Assembly: GCA_001247695.2 (NCBI GenBank)
Contig: LGRX02024524.1
Coordinates: forward strand, 1-64,000
From: Cymbomonas tetramitiformis
Taxonomy: Eukaryota; Chlorophyta; Pyramimonadophyceae; Pyramimonadales; Pyramimonadaceae
DNA length: 64,000 bases
Reading direction: 5' to 3'
The notes below the pieces were generated by a model that made no database searches, had not been told where the DNA came from, and saw nothing but the letters and a program-made list of their open reading frames with translations. Shown in pieces: positions 9,233 to 17,677 of the stretch (within the stretch, counting starts at the first letter, position 1; each line of letters starts with the position of its first letter). A program made the translations under genes and the position numbers.

Positions 9233-11230
9233 TCACCCGGTCGTATAACGTGCGCGTGCAAGATTGAGGTAGATATTGGTGATACCGTCAGCTAAGACGG
9301 CTGCACGCTGCTTATGCAGATCCGTCATATAGTCCGCGTCGGTGGGTATCGTCGATGCTAGTTCCGAAATATACTCGAGGTTCCGCGGCATACTGTCATT
9401 CATAAATTTTGACACTGGCGGTGTTGCATAAATATTGGGCCCCGCCTGCGCCTGCGTATCCGCCTGCGCCGCCGTGACTGCCTGCGCATTCGCCTGCGCC
9501 TGCATCTGGGCCTGCGCCTGCGCCGCAATCGTTTCCTGCGCCTGCGCCGCAATCGTTTCTTGCGCCTGCGCCGCCTGCGCCCTGCTGAAAAGCGTCGTGG
9601 CCGCAAGCGCTTCCTGCGCCTGCGCCTGCGCCTGCGCCTGCGCCGCTTGCGCCTGCGCCTGCGCCGCCTGCGCCGCAAGCGCTTCCTGCGCCTGCGCCTG
9701 CGCCTGCGCCGCTTGCGCCTGCGCCGCTTGCGCCTGCGCCTGCGCCGCCTGCGCCGCAAGCGCTTCCTGCGCCTGCGCCTGCGCCTGCGCCGCTTGCGCC
9801 TGCGCCGCTTGCGCCTGCGCCTGCGCCGCCTGCGCCGCAAGCGCTTCCTGCGCCTGTGCCTGCGCCGCCTGCGCCTGCGCTTGCGCCTCCGCCGCAAGCG
9901 GCTCATGCGCTGTGAGCGCTTCCGCCTGCGCTGCCGCCTGCGCTGTTTGATATTTAATATAATCGGTTTGCAACTGTTTTTGTAAGTTTATGTAAATATC
10001 GCCTTTCTGGAATTTCTGTAATTTAACTTTCAAGATTTGTGCTATTTCCGACGGGTTATTGTCGTATAAACTCGAATACAACAAACCCTGTTCTTCAGCA
10101 TTCTTTAGGCTGCGTAAGTTTTTTACCAATGCGGGATAATCCCCGTTTTGATTGTATAATGGTAAAAGATGCCCCAACGAAACAAACTCACGTAGTTTCA
10201 AATCTTTTTGAATTTGTCGACGACCGTCTGGCGCTACGTACGATGATTCTGCGTTGTAATGGTTTGAAATATCCTGCATATAGGTAACCACGCGCGCTTT
10301 GTCGGTAGGCATGCTTTCGTTTACACCAAAATACTGCGTGAATTGGTCATATATGCTAAATTCATACATGGCTATTTCAAAATCCGTATACCTTTTTTGC
10401 TGATCATAGTTGTATTTGTGGTCTTTGTGTTCATTAATTTGTTCGAGAATTGTTTCGATTTTATGCATCGCAAACGTGGCGCATTTGGGTGTGGATAACT
10501 GTTTTTGATACGGGCAGACATATTCTAGGTCAATCTCTGTTTCCGGCTTATATTCCTTATTCGCAAACAGCTGCAGCAAATATTTACCCATTTTTTTTAT
10601 AACATCCTGAAATCCGGGTTGACAGTAATTTGCAACGGAATCGAAATAATGCAACCTCCATACACCATATGCCGTCCGGTACCACACGAACAGTACTCTG
10701 TGCATTACCGTGTCTGATAAGTCATGCATAGCAACGGGTATTATCCAAACCGGCACTTTTTCGCGATCCGCGTCGTTTATCCAGCGTTTCGTATTTTCAC
10801 AAAGCGTAAAAAACGTTACCTCAAATTCGGGTACGGTTTCTCGCGTTGTATATGGCACATAACCTTCGCATCCAACGCATATGTTGAGCACTTCCACAGG
10901 CTTGCTACTATAGTCGTATAAAATAATCACGGTCGGGCAAACGTGACAATGTTTTTCGTTCATCAAGTTCAAAAATTTCTTGATTACGAGCATTAGATAA
11001 ATTTCAAAATGAGTGTTATTCAACATGATGTTTTGCCTGGTAGGCAAATCGTCATGAAAGGTAGGGAAAGTACAATGCCAATACGGTGCGATCTCGTTAC
11101 CAAGTTGGTCCATCTTTTTCTCAAAATCGCTTACGTCGAGTTGTTGAAACCGCATACCGTACTCACTAGCTTGCGCGTCTGTTACCACCTGCGGTGCCCG
11201 AAACGCTGAGTGCACGACATTTATGGACAT
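9233..11230 (-). CDS. Ulp1/adenain-like cysteine protease with Ala/Gln-repeat tail
   Basis: A 665-residue protein. Residues 160-260 carry a possible catalytic set in the order typical of clan CE peptidases (Ulp1/SENP, adenain, poxvirus and asfarvirus core proteases): H177 followed by hydrophobic residues and W183, D197 in a YFDS motif, Q242 (PYQ) and C250 (KCATF). The region from about 430 to 600 is an Ala/Gln/Glu repeat. A conserved-looking tail follows. The ATG at 11230 is preferred over an upstream extension because a (TA)n box lies near 11262-11270. Family members process viral polyproteins or remove SUMO or ubiquitin; which applies here is unknown. The C-terminal 38 residues recur as a fragment at 12432-12555. 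Confidence 0.6.
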   Translation of the reverse strand: MSINVVHSAFRAPQVVTDAQASEYGMRFQQLDVSDFEKKMDQLGNEIAPYWHCTFPTFHDDLPTRQNIMLNNTHFEIYLMLVIKKFLNLMNEKHCHVCPTVIILYDYSSKPVEVLNICVGCEGYVPYTTRETVPEFEVTFFTLCENTKRWINDADREKVPVWIIPVAMHDLSDTVMHRVLFVWYRTAYGVWRLHYFDSVANYCQPGFQDVIKKMGKYLLQLFANKEYKPETEIDLEYVCPYQKQLSTPKCATFAMHKIETILEQINEHKDHKYNYDQQKRYTDFEIAMYEFSIYDQFTQYFGVNESMPTDKARVVTYMQDISNHYNAESSYVAPDGRRQIQKDLKLREFVSLGHLLPLYNQNGDYPALVKNLRSLKNAEEQGLLYSSLYDNNPSEIAQILKVKLQKFQKGDIYINLQKQLQTDYIKYQTAQAAAQAEALTAHEPLAAEAQAQAQAAQAQAQEALAAQAAQAQAQAAQAQAAQAQAQAQEALAAQAAQAQAQAAQAQAAQAQAQAQEALAAQAAQAQAQAAQAQAQAQAQEALAATTLFSRAQAAQAQETIAAQAQETIAAQAQAQMQAQANAQAVTAAQADTQAQAGPNIYATPPVSKFMNDSMPRNLEYISELASTIPTDADYMTDLHKQRAAVLADGITNIYLNLARARYTTG
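9435..9950 (-). repeat. Ala/Gln-coding tandem repeat
   Basis: About 500 bases made of GCCTGC/GCGCCT hexamers and a higher-order unit of about 75 bases (each ending in the GAAGCGCTTGCGGC-like EALAA block), repeated about three times nearly identically. It encodes an AQAQAAQ tract within the protease gene, and is likely unstable in length. Confidence 0.85.
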
Positions 11231-11431
11231 GTTGGAGTGCCAACAACGGATCGCGCGTCGTGTATATATACAATAAAAATGCGCGTGTAAACGTGTAAAA
11301 ACGTATAAAAAACTGCGCGATTCCACAGCTCTACAGATCCGTATTGGTCGCGATGAACAAATATTTACATATGGGTTCGATCTCACTGTGTGTTGCGCAA
11401 ATGTAGGTTATCATGAAGTTTGTGATTCAAG

Positions 11432-11439
11432 TATAAATA
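11432..11439 (+). promoter_or_regulatory. TATAAATA box for the gene at 11475
   Basis: TATAAATA 36 bases before the ATG at 11475. Confidence 0.6.
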
Positions 11440-11474
11440 GGTGATAAGTATTGTAAGCGTTCAGTATTAAAATT

Positions 11475-12377
11475 ATGGAAATAGATGCAGATGGCGTGCT
11501 AAGGTACATACGTGCTCTTTATACACAGTTGCGCACTACTAACTCCACAAGTCGGGTAGTGAGTTTGCAAGCGAAGGTGGAAGAGCGTTGCTTTACAGAA
11601 CCGAAGAATGCAGAAGGCGAGTCCAAATATTTAAAGTGCGTGTACCGTATTATTAAGAGTATTAAGAGTATTATTGGAGACGGGTACGAAGAAGCTCTGT
11701 CGGCCAATATTGAAACACTTCTTGACAAACTTTGCGATTTACTGCCAGCTGTTATCGAAGCATTGGCTGATTATGTTGACAAATATACATACTCAACACA
11801 AAGCGGCGCCAATATAAGCGGCGCGCGAGTATTTGCTGACCACCTAGTAGATTGTGGTAAAGATAGCGTAAACGTCGATCACTGTAAAACTAGCCGTGAA
11901 AATTTGAAAGCACGCATATTACAATATTCGACGCAAACACCAGATTTAGCCGCGCTGAAATATTTGACGCAAATAGCTGAAAAACCAAATTCATTTTTTG
12001 ATTGCGAAAACAGTGTGCAATTTTTTGCCATCCTGTCGTGGTACAACAAGTTTTATACATCACAAAATCAACCAAACTCTATACAATTTTTGGAATTCGA
12101 TAAGGTATACACCCAGCAAATGCTTTCATTTGTAGCGGTGCGGACGGAAAGTTTAGCGTCGGAAAATGATTTTTTACGAGGCTCGTGCGATGCGAACACG
12201 GCAGGATTTAGGATGAAATCAAAGAGTACTGATGTACAGCAACCACCAAATAATGAACATTACCAAGCAATAATAAATACTTTAGAATTGCAACTGAAAC
12301 AGGCACAACAACGTGTGGATACCTTCGATAAAGTAAAAGATAAAATATCAACCATTTATAACATGATCACAAAATAA
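11475..12377 (+). CDS. hypothetical protein, 300 aa, C-terminal coiled coil
   Basis: A 300-residue protein from an AT-rich gene. The N-terminal two thirds look helical and globular. The last 45 residues (IINTLELQLKQAQQRV onwards) form a likely coiled coil. The start follows a TATAAATA box. It is the first of several AT-rich genes with helical or coiled-coil products in 11.4-16.6 kb. I do not recognise the family, and sequence similarity to the next gene at 12792 is not evident by eye although size and layout are alike. Confidence 0.7.
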   Translation: MEIDADGVLRYIRALYTQLRTTNSTSRVVSLQAKVEERCFTEPKNAEGESKYLKCVYRIIKSIKSIIGDGYEEALSANIETLLDKLCDLLPAVIEALADYVDKYTYSTQSGANISGARVFADHLVDCGKDSVNVDHCKTSRENLKARILQYSTQTPDLAALKYLTQIAEKPNSFFDCENSVQFFAILSWYNKFYTSQNQPNSIQFLEFDKVYTQQMLSFVAVRTESLASENDFLRGSCDANTAGFRMKSKSTDVQQPPNNEHYQAIINTLELQLKQAQQRVDTFDKVKDKISTIYNMITK

Positions 12378-12431
12378 CCGATTTATTTGAAAGCGGTATT
12401 AAATTAAAATATTACAACTTACCGTTATGTA

Positions 12432-12555
12432 TCACCTGTTCGTACAACGTGCGCGTGTAAGATTCAGGTAAATACTGGTGGTACCATCAGCTAAGACGGC
12501 TGCACGCTGCTTATGCAGATCCGTCATAGCGTCCGCGCCGGTGAGTATCGTCAAC
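12432..12555 (-). pseudogene. fragment of the 9233-11230 gene (C-terminal end)
   Basis: On the minus strand this reads MTDLHKQRAAVLADG and on to a stop, nearly identical to the last 38 codons of the protease-like gene at 9233. The nucleotide identity with 9236-9355 is high, including the downstream bases. Nothing of the upstream 600 codons is present. It is a duplication scar in which the gene end was copied about 3.2 kb away in the same orientation. Confidence 0.8.
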
Positions 12556-12736
12556 GCGATCTTTATGATAGGCGATCATTGCGTAACACTTAGCGTTAAA
12601 GAAGATACAACCATTAAGGTTACCAAAGTGGTATAGATGCACATCGTCGCTAGAACGACGTTTCAACGCGTGCTTAGGCAAACTGTCGATGAAGGTCAAT
12701 CCATAAACGAGAGTACATGTAACGTTCATTGTATAG

Positions 12737-12744
12737 TATAAATA
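12737..12744 (+). promoter_or_regulatory. TATAAATA box for the gene at 12792
   Basis: TATAAATA 48 bases before the ATG at 12792. Confidence 0.6.
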
Positions 12745-12791
12745 CATACACAATACAATCCGATACATCAAGCATCTGCACTTCCACAAGT

Positions 12792-13691
12792 ATGTCTGTC
12801 AATAATGATTATTTTCCACGAAACGATAGTTGCAATATGCAACCAATTGTGCGTATGCCAAGAATCGATAACACCGTACCAGCAGTGGAAGCAGGGGCTG
12901 TAGGAAGCGATGCTGCATTGCGGGATTCCGTTACAAACATGTTCACAATCCTCGCCAGCTTGCTGAAAACAACAGATGAATACGATGGCCTAACGCAGCC
13001 AATTTTACATAGAGTCGCAATTTTAAGTTACGTGCGTGACCATTTATTAAAAGATGTGTTTACTACTGTCCAGATGCCAAATATTGTAGAATTGCTTAAT
13101 TTATTGTTTTCTGACCAGAATGGCAACAGTGTTAATACTTATACCGATTATTATACTTACTGTAGCGCGTTAGTTCGAGACGGCGTTGGTGTAACGGCCG
13201 AAAAGCTTGTCAAGCTTGTAGGTTTGAATATGGTGTTAAATTTACGAGCCAGCACAACGGGTATGATTAACCCCGAAACAACCGACTCAATCAAAGCCGT
13301 ACATGCTGACGTGTTAGATGTGTTTGCTACGAATACTGCAAATGTTACAACATACGTACAGACACACGTTCCTAGTATACCAGGGATCAGCGTTATCGCA
13401 ACGGATTATATTCAATCCGAAATGCAACGGTTAGGTGATTGGCGTGTACGTGCAATCCACGAACCAATACACGTTATACGGTCGTATTTGAATGTTATTT
13501 TTTTAATATACGTGGGGTGGAAACACAACGGTGTTAATCTAGACACGTACGTTCAAAAATTAATGTTGACAGCTATAAAACAGGCAAATCAGACAAGTTT
13601 GAGTCTTGTTGAGAATAACAAAATAGTAACAAATCTAAGAAGAAGCATTTTCAACATTTATACAAATATACCGCCTGAGTTGCGAGAATAA
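12792..13691 (+). CDS. hypothetical protein, 299 aa
   Basis: A 299-residue, largely helical protein from an AT-rich gene. The first 45 residues are polar and probably disordered. The rest is a mix of amphipathic helices with a hydrophobic stretch near residues 230-245 (VIRSYLNVIFLIYVGW) that could be a buried helix or a single membrane segment. The ATG at 12792 is chosen over the longer open frame because it follows the TATAAATA box. I do not recognise the family. Confidence 0.7.
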   Translation: MSVNNDYFPRNDSCNMQPIVRMPRIDNTVPAVEAGAVGSDAALRDSVTNMFTILASLLKTTDEYDGLTQPILHRVAILSYVRDHLLKDVFTTVQMPNIVELLNLLFSDQNGNSVNTYTDYYTYCSALVRDGVGVTAEKLVKLVGLNMVLNLRASTTGMINPETTDSIKAVHADVLDVFATNTANVTTYVQTHVPSIPGISVIATDYIQSEMQRLGDWRVRAIHEPIHVIRSYLNVIFLIYVGWKHNGVNLDTYVQKLMLTAIKQANQTSLSLVENNKIVTNLRRSIFNIYTNIPPELRE

Positions 13692-13851
13692 GGTTACCAT
13701 TCTCCATGTGGCACGTATTACTACACACTAAAGCATACACTAGGCATGTATATTTAATGGCGAACATCAGTTTTGTATACACCTTAATGCGTGTATGTAT
13801 ACGCGTCACTGATCGTCATATGCCCGTTCGTAGGTGGCAGTCAAATGGCAG

Positions 13852-14035
13852 TATAAATACGCCCAGCATTTAAAAAGTATCAATCGGTTTTGGCGCGTAA
13901 TTTCAACACAACGTGTAAAGGCTCGGTATACAAAGCCGTCGTGGTTGCGAAACCCTTTTTCAGGTGGTGGCCGTACCTAAAACCGTATCTTTTTTTGTGC
14001 GTTACGTCAAAAGTTGAACATATAAAAGTTATCAA
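13852..14035 (+). promoter_or_regulatory. TATAAATA box and long conserved leader of the gene at 14036
   Basis: The TATAAATA box at 13852-13859 lies about 175 bases before the ATG, unusually far for this genome. The same arrangement, with recognisable sequence similarity (box plus CGCCCA, AAAAGTAT, CGGTTTT, GGTGGCCGTACC-like blocks), precedes the paralogue at 16241-16570 on the other strand. The leader is therefore conserved and may be transcribed, spliced or regulatory. Confidence 0.55.
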
Positions 14036-14365
14036 ATGGAGCCTAAGAGTTATGCAGATATTGGTGTTCGGGCCGTCAACAACTTGCATGTACAAAAGTA
14101 CAGCGAATTAAGTGCGGATTTACAAAGATTTATAAACCTGCTGGAGACTCAATTAGCCCAACAGAAGCTAAACAACGAACGGAGCATTGAAATGTATAAA
14201 ACACAACTAAGCCATATTAAGGATATGTACGATAAATGTTGCATAGTACAACAAAAATGGGGGTGTAACCAACTTATAGACGCCGACGAATTGCAAGAAG
14301 CGATTAACAAAATGAGAACGACTTGCAGCGAAATAGAGACGGAACTAAGGGCTTATATAAATTGA
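14036..14365 (+). CDS. small coiled-coil protein, paralogue of 16241-16570
   Basis: A 109-residue protein, mostly helical, with a central coiled-coil segment (about 30-65). It aligns over its whole length with the 109-residue protein encoded at 16241-16570 on the opposite strand: shared features are V-x-NL(H/Q)V near residue 14, a L-x-x-LLE segment, I(E/D)-x-Y-x-TQL-x-x-IKD, a C-x2-(D/N)Q(V/L)I motif and a C-terminal E-x-E/AL segment. The pair share length, leader and promoter type. The function is unknown. Confidence 0.7.
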   Translation: MEPKSYADIGVRAVNNLHVQKYSELSADLQRFINLLETQLAQQKLNNERSIEMYKTQLSHIKDMYDKCCIVQQKWGCNQLIDADELQEAINKMRTTCSEIETELRAYIN

Positions 14366-14621
14366 AAGTATGGGGGCTACATAACTTCAAATTTGTATAC
14401 GCTATTACTCAGTTTTTATACATTTTTTCAATATCGTATCAAATTTTCCACGCATGCAGTATATTCAATCACCAAAGTTATTATTTTTTTAAGGGTGCCA
14501 ATATTTAATGACGCGTTGCATGTAGTACGAAACTATTCAATTGCATTTGCATACGCCTCAATTTGACACGCATTCTGTGTGGCGACAGCTTGAGTTTTTC
14601 AATTTAGCAAACACAGTTTAG

Positions 14622-14765
14622 CCCGTTCCTCCTTGTATTTACTTTCAGCGTCCTCAGACGACTAAGACACGGCTGTCGGTTGAGCCAAGGGCGCCGCGAA
14701 CAACACACAGTTAACGGCATCGTGTAGTAGCACAAAGACCAGTGTACGTTGTGTGTATATATATA
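14622..14765 (-). pseudogene. broken copy of the 15885 gene start
   Basis: Read on the minus strand, this sequence matches 15830-15975 (promoter (TA)n tract, GTGCTACCACACGAT block, CGTTAACTG, GCGGCGCCC block, CAACCGAC). The ATG of the intact gene is replaced by TTG and the frame is not maintained, so it is a decayed inverted copy. Confidence 0.65.
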
Positions 14766-14799
14766 TATATTATTGTTACGTATGTATTTATACAACAAA

Positions 14800-15450
14800 T
14801 TAGTGCAGTATTTCCCACATGTCCAACAAATGCTCATACCGTCGCACAATTGTTATATATTCGTGCCACACGTCTACAAACTTGGATGCGCTATCATCCA
14901 TTGCAACAACGCTTATTATACTTTCAAGGGGTTTGGGCAGTTCTTGTATTAGACCTTCATATAACGCAATTTCATCCTGTAGATTACGTACCGTATCTTC
15001 ATGATGTGATAATAATTGCTCGTAACTTACAGTCAAATCGGTAAATTCGTTTTGCAAAGTTTTAAAGGCGTTTTGTGCAATAGCGCTTTTATCGGAATTA
15101 GTACTACCTGTGTAAGTTGTACGTATTGTTGTATCGTTATCAGGCTCCGCGTCCATTTCTTTTTGTGCAGTAGCGTCCATATCGGAATCATTACTATCTG
15201 TGTAAGTTGTACGTATTGGTGTATCGTCCGCAGGCTCCACGTCCATTTTGTCCAAAACATTTAGAAACTTCGCAATGTGACGTAACATATGTGATGAAGT
15301 TGGGTTTTCAATGGCGCGCGGTCCTGCTGCATACTTGCGTTTATATCGCATTCCTGAAAAGGCGAGCTTTTTATTTACAGCGTCGCCTATACGCTGTAGC
15401 TGTTCCATCATGTCATCGTTAGCGCGGCTATTGTCTATTACAGTAGACAT
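14800..15450 (-). CDS. coiled-coil protein with internal repeat, 216 aa
   Basis: A 216-residue protein. Residues about 80-130 contain two copies of an acidic unit of about 26 residues: D-x-T-x-IRTTYT, a T/S-N-DS-like stretch, then A-x-AQ. The C-terminal 100 residues are a predicted coiled coil and resemble the protein at 15885 (shared EI-x-(L/V)Y, DD(A/S), EY, V-x-x-Y and DM-x-E positions). The ATG at 15450 is chosen over an upstream GTG; a TATAAAA-like box lies near 15525. The function is unknown. Confidence 0.65.
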   Translation of the reverse strand: MSTVIDNSRANDDMMEQLQRIGDAVNKKLAFSGMRYKRKYAAGPRAIENPTSSHMLRHIAKFLNVLDKMDVEPADDTPIRTTYTDSNDSDMDATAQKEMDAEPDNDTTIRTTYTGSTNSDKSAIAQNAFKTLQNEFTDLTVSYEQLLSHHEDTVRNLQDEIALYEGLIQELPKPLESIISVVAMDDSASKFVDVWHEYITIVRRYEHLLDMWEILH

Positions 15451-15884
15451 ACTTGCGACGTTCTTTTTCAAAGTAAAAAACCTATTTTTTACATTGATTT
15501 TAAGTTGTTTGTACTCACTGTTTTTTTTATATACTAAGACGGTACGTAAATTTATGGTCCGCGTTTACATGTTTTCATTTAGCGTGTATTACAAAATGTA
15601 TAATTTGTGATATATATATGTATGTACACGATTAAAAATGTCCGTATGGTTTTTGCTGCGATGCAGCGCTGATTTTTGCCAGTGTCGTCATGTCTAATTG
15701 ATGCTTTTTCATGTTTGGTAATATGTACCACATGGTGACTGGTAAGCGTGGCACAAATCTATGAAACTGGTGCGACGGTACAAAGAACCGTTACGTGTGC
15801 GGATACGGACGTTTGGATATATATATATATATATATACGGTCACTCAAGTGTTGGTGCTACCACACGATACCGTTAACTGTTCG

Positions 15885-16181
15885 ATGTCCGCGGCGCCCG
15901 CGGTCCAACCGACGACCGTTTCTAAGGCGTCTGTGGATATTGGTAGTGGATACGCGGAGGTGCAAAGTAAACTAAAATCTCTGATTGCAAATATGACAGC
16001 CGACGCTGCACAGCACGCGCATGAAATTCAGGTATACAAAAAAAGTATCGAAATGTATGAAGCGAAATGCGCCGCTATGGCAACGATCGACGACGCTGGT
16101 AAATTAATACGATTGGTGAATGAATATATTTTACTCGTTGAAAATTATCGCGCTTTGAACGACATGAGAGAATACGTTTAA
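15885..16181 (+). CDS. small coiled-coil protein, 98 aa
   Basis: A 98-residue protein with a short Ala/Pro/Thr N terminus and a helical remainder resembling the C-terminal third of the product of 14800-15450. The ATG at 15885 is used because a long (TA)n promoter tract at about 15818-15838 precedes it and the decayed copy at 14622-14765 is conserved from this point. It belongs to the small coiled-coil family of this island. Confidence 0.6.
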   Translation: MSAAPAVQPTTVSKASVDIGSGYAEVQSKLKSLIANMTADAAQHAHEIQVYKKSIEMYEAKCAAMATIDDAGKLIRLVNEYILLVENYRALNDMREYV

Positions 16182-16240
16182 TCCCGTTGAAGGTAACGTA
16201 ATGGGATATCCAACATCGATGGCACGTGGACGCGTTACGC

Positions 16241-16570
16241 TCACTTTGCATAATTTGTTAAGGCATTCTCCATTTTTGTGCATGCTTTTGACATTATGTC
16301 AATTTCAGCCCGCAATTTCTTGACGTTTATAACTTGATCACACTCACACATGTTTACTAATTTGCAATAGTGGTCGTATTCATCTTTGATGCGAGTCAGT
16401 TGTGTAGAATACGTATCAATCGTCGTTTCGTTTAACGTCTGTTGGTTTATATAATGCGCCTTCAGTAGTTCCAAGGTTTGGTTTAAATTTTCGCTTAAGT
16501 TTTTGTAGCTATCTACTTGTAGCTTGTTAACGACCTGAGCACCAAGCGTGCTCGTATTAGCAGTCGCCAT
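16241..16570 (-). CDS. small coiled-coil protein, paralogue of 14036-14365
   Basis: A 109-residue helical protein matching the product of 14036-14365 from end to end with the same length. The identical residues are concentrated in a TQL-x-x-IKD-x-YD segment near the centre and the C-x-x-DQVI segment. The two genes are inverted relative to each other with convergent 3' ends, so the 14.0-16.8 kb block looks like an inverted duplication with other family members inside. Confidence 0.7.
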   Translation of the reverse strand: MATANTSTLGAQVVNKLQVDSYKNLSENLNQTLELLKAHYINQQTLNETTIDTYSTQLTRIKDEYDHYCKLVNMCECDQVINVKKLRAEIDIMSKACTKMENALTNYAK

Positions 16571-16747
16571 CTTATAATGTGTATACGCGCGACGTTTTGC
16601 CGTAATCGCGTGCTAACAGATATACGCTTTGGGTACGGCCACAGCTAAAAAGAAATTGCGCGATCACGAGGTCTTTGCGTACTCAAATTTGATGCGTCGT
16701 TTTGGAACTATGCTTAAAACCGTTTAATACTTTTCAGGCGGTGGGCG

Positions 16748-16755
16748 TATTTATA
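16748..16755 (-). promoter_or_regulatory. TATAAATA box for the gene ending at 16570
   Basis: TATTTATA on the plus strand. It lies about 178 bases before the minus-strand ATG, matching the spacing at 13852/14036. Confidence 0.55.
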
Positions 16756-16968
16756 CTGATCGATAACAATACATCAAGTGTTCATGCAATTTAGCATTCA
16801 ACACACACCAATAAAGCGAACCTGTCTGCAGGCGATTCAGAGTATCGATATTTTCATACGTACAGTACGTCGACGCGTCTCTTTTTTTGAACAAACCGTT
16901 TTGTGTGTGTATATATATATATATATACGTCGTGTGTGTTATATTTGACATGCAGCATCAGGTAAGGA

Positions 16969-17421
16969 TTATACTCTCGTCAGCGTGCACTCCGCCACGT
17001 TCGCGCTCTCGCCGCACCGCACCTCGCGCACCACGAACGCCACGTCCGCGCCCACGTCCGCGTGCGTCCCGCGCACGCATCGCATCGTCACGAACGTGTT
17101 CGGGCGCAACCACGCCACCGACGGCGTCTTGCGACGCACCAGCGCGCGGAGCTGCGCGTTGTCGTCGGCGTGCACCACCTGCACGCGCAGATCCGGCGCG
17201 GGGCCGCTCGGCGCGGCGGCGTCCGTCGTGCCCTCCCAATACGCGAAGTCCGTCATGCCGAAGCGCCGACTGCCGTACGCGCGGTCCCCCGTGCCCGCGC
17301 GACCGAGCTGCTCGCGTCGCTCGCGACGGCGAGCGTAGATGCCGCGATCGCGCCTCTTGGACGTGACGCGCTCCCACGCTTTTCCGGCGAGCCGTGATCG
17401 GTTGCTCGTTACGTCCGGCAT
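16969..17421 (-). CDS. basic hypothetical protein, 150 aa
   Basis: A 150-residue protein. The first 60 residues are strongly Arg/Lys-rich and could bind nucleic acid. The C-terminal half has alternating hydrophobic residues suggestive of beta strands (LRVQVVHAD, TFVTMRCVRG, DVAFVVREV). GC-rich codon use returns here after the AT-rich island. The start is the ATG at 17421 with a TATACATA-like box around 17461-17470. The family is not recognised. Confidence 0.55.
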   Translation of the reverse strand: MPDVTSNRSRLAGKAWERVTSKRRDRGIYARRRERREQLGRAGTGDRAYGSRRFGMTDFAYWEGTTDAAAPSGPAPDLRVQVVHADDNAQLRALVRRKTPSVAWLRPNTFVTMRCVRGTHADVGADVAFVVREVRCGESANVAECTLTRV

Positions 17422-17612
17422 CGCCGACGCTCTTTACGAATCGTAAGCTCGCGCGCGCGTGTATGTATACCTACCCGCAGACGCGAGTCGTCGTCACGCG
17501 AATCCGCAACCACCCCGACTAACTTGGGTGCGACACCCTCCGTAGATACTTTCCGACGCCGCCGGGGTCGCTTGTGGGCGTGCGTGCTGATCTGCAAACA
17601 AGTGCGTCTCAT
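17409..17612 (-). CDS. possible small basic protein, 67 aa
   Basis: A 67-residue Arg/Lys-rich frame overlapping the start of the next gene by 13 bases. A TATAAA-like box is only about 10 bases before the ATG, too close by the standard of this genome. It may be an upstream exon of the 16969-17421 gene or chance. Confidence 0.25.
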   Translation of the reverse strand: MRRTCLQISTHAHKRPRRRRKVSTEGVAPKLVGVVADSRDDDSRLRVGIHTRARELTIRKERRRCRT

Positions 17613-17677
17613 GAATGCGTTTATAAAATCGCGATCATCTTTTATTTTTTACCATTTACGCGTCTGGCCTACGCGTC

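Noticed and set aside
9435..9950. Repeat array that could be taken for a CRISPR
   Set aside because: Units are contiguous, in frame and code Ala/Gln; there are no unique spacers.
12511..12726. A 71-codon minus-strand frame from an ATG at 12726
   Set aside because: It runs out of frame into the duplicated protease-gene end and lacks a suitably placed promoter.
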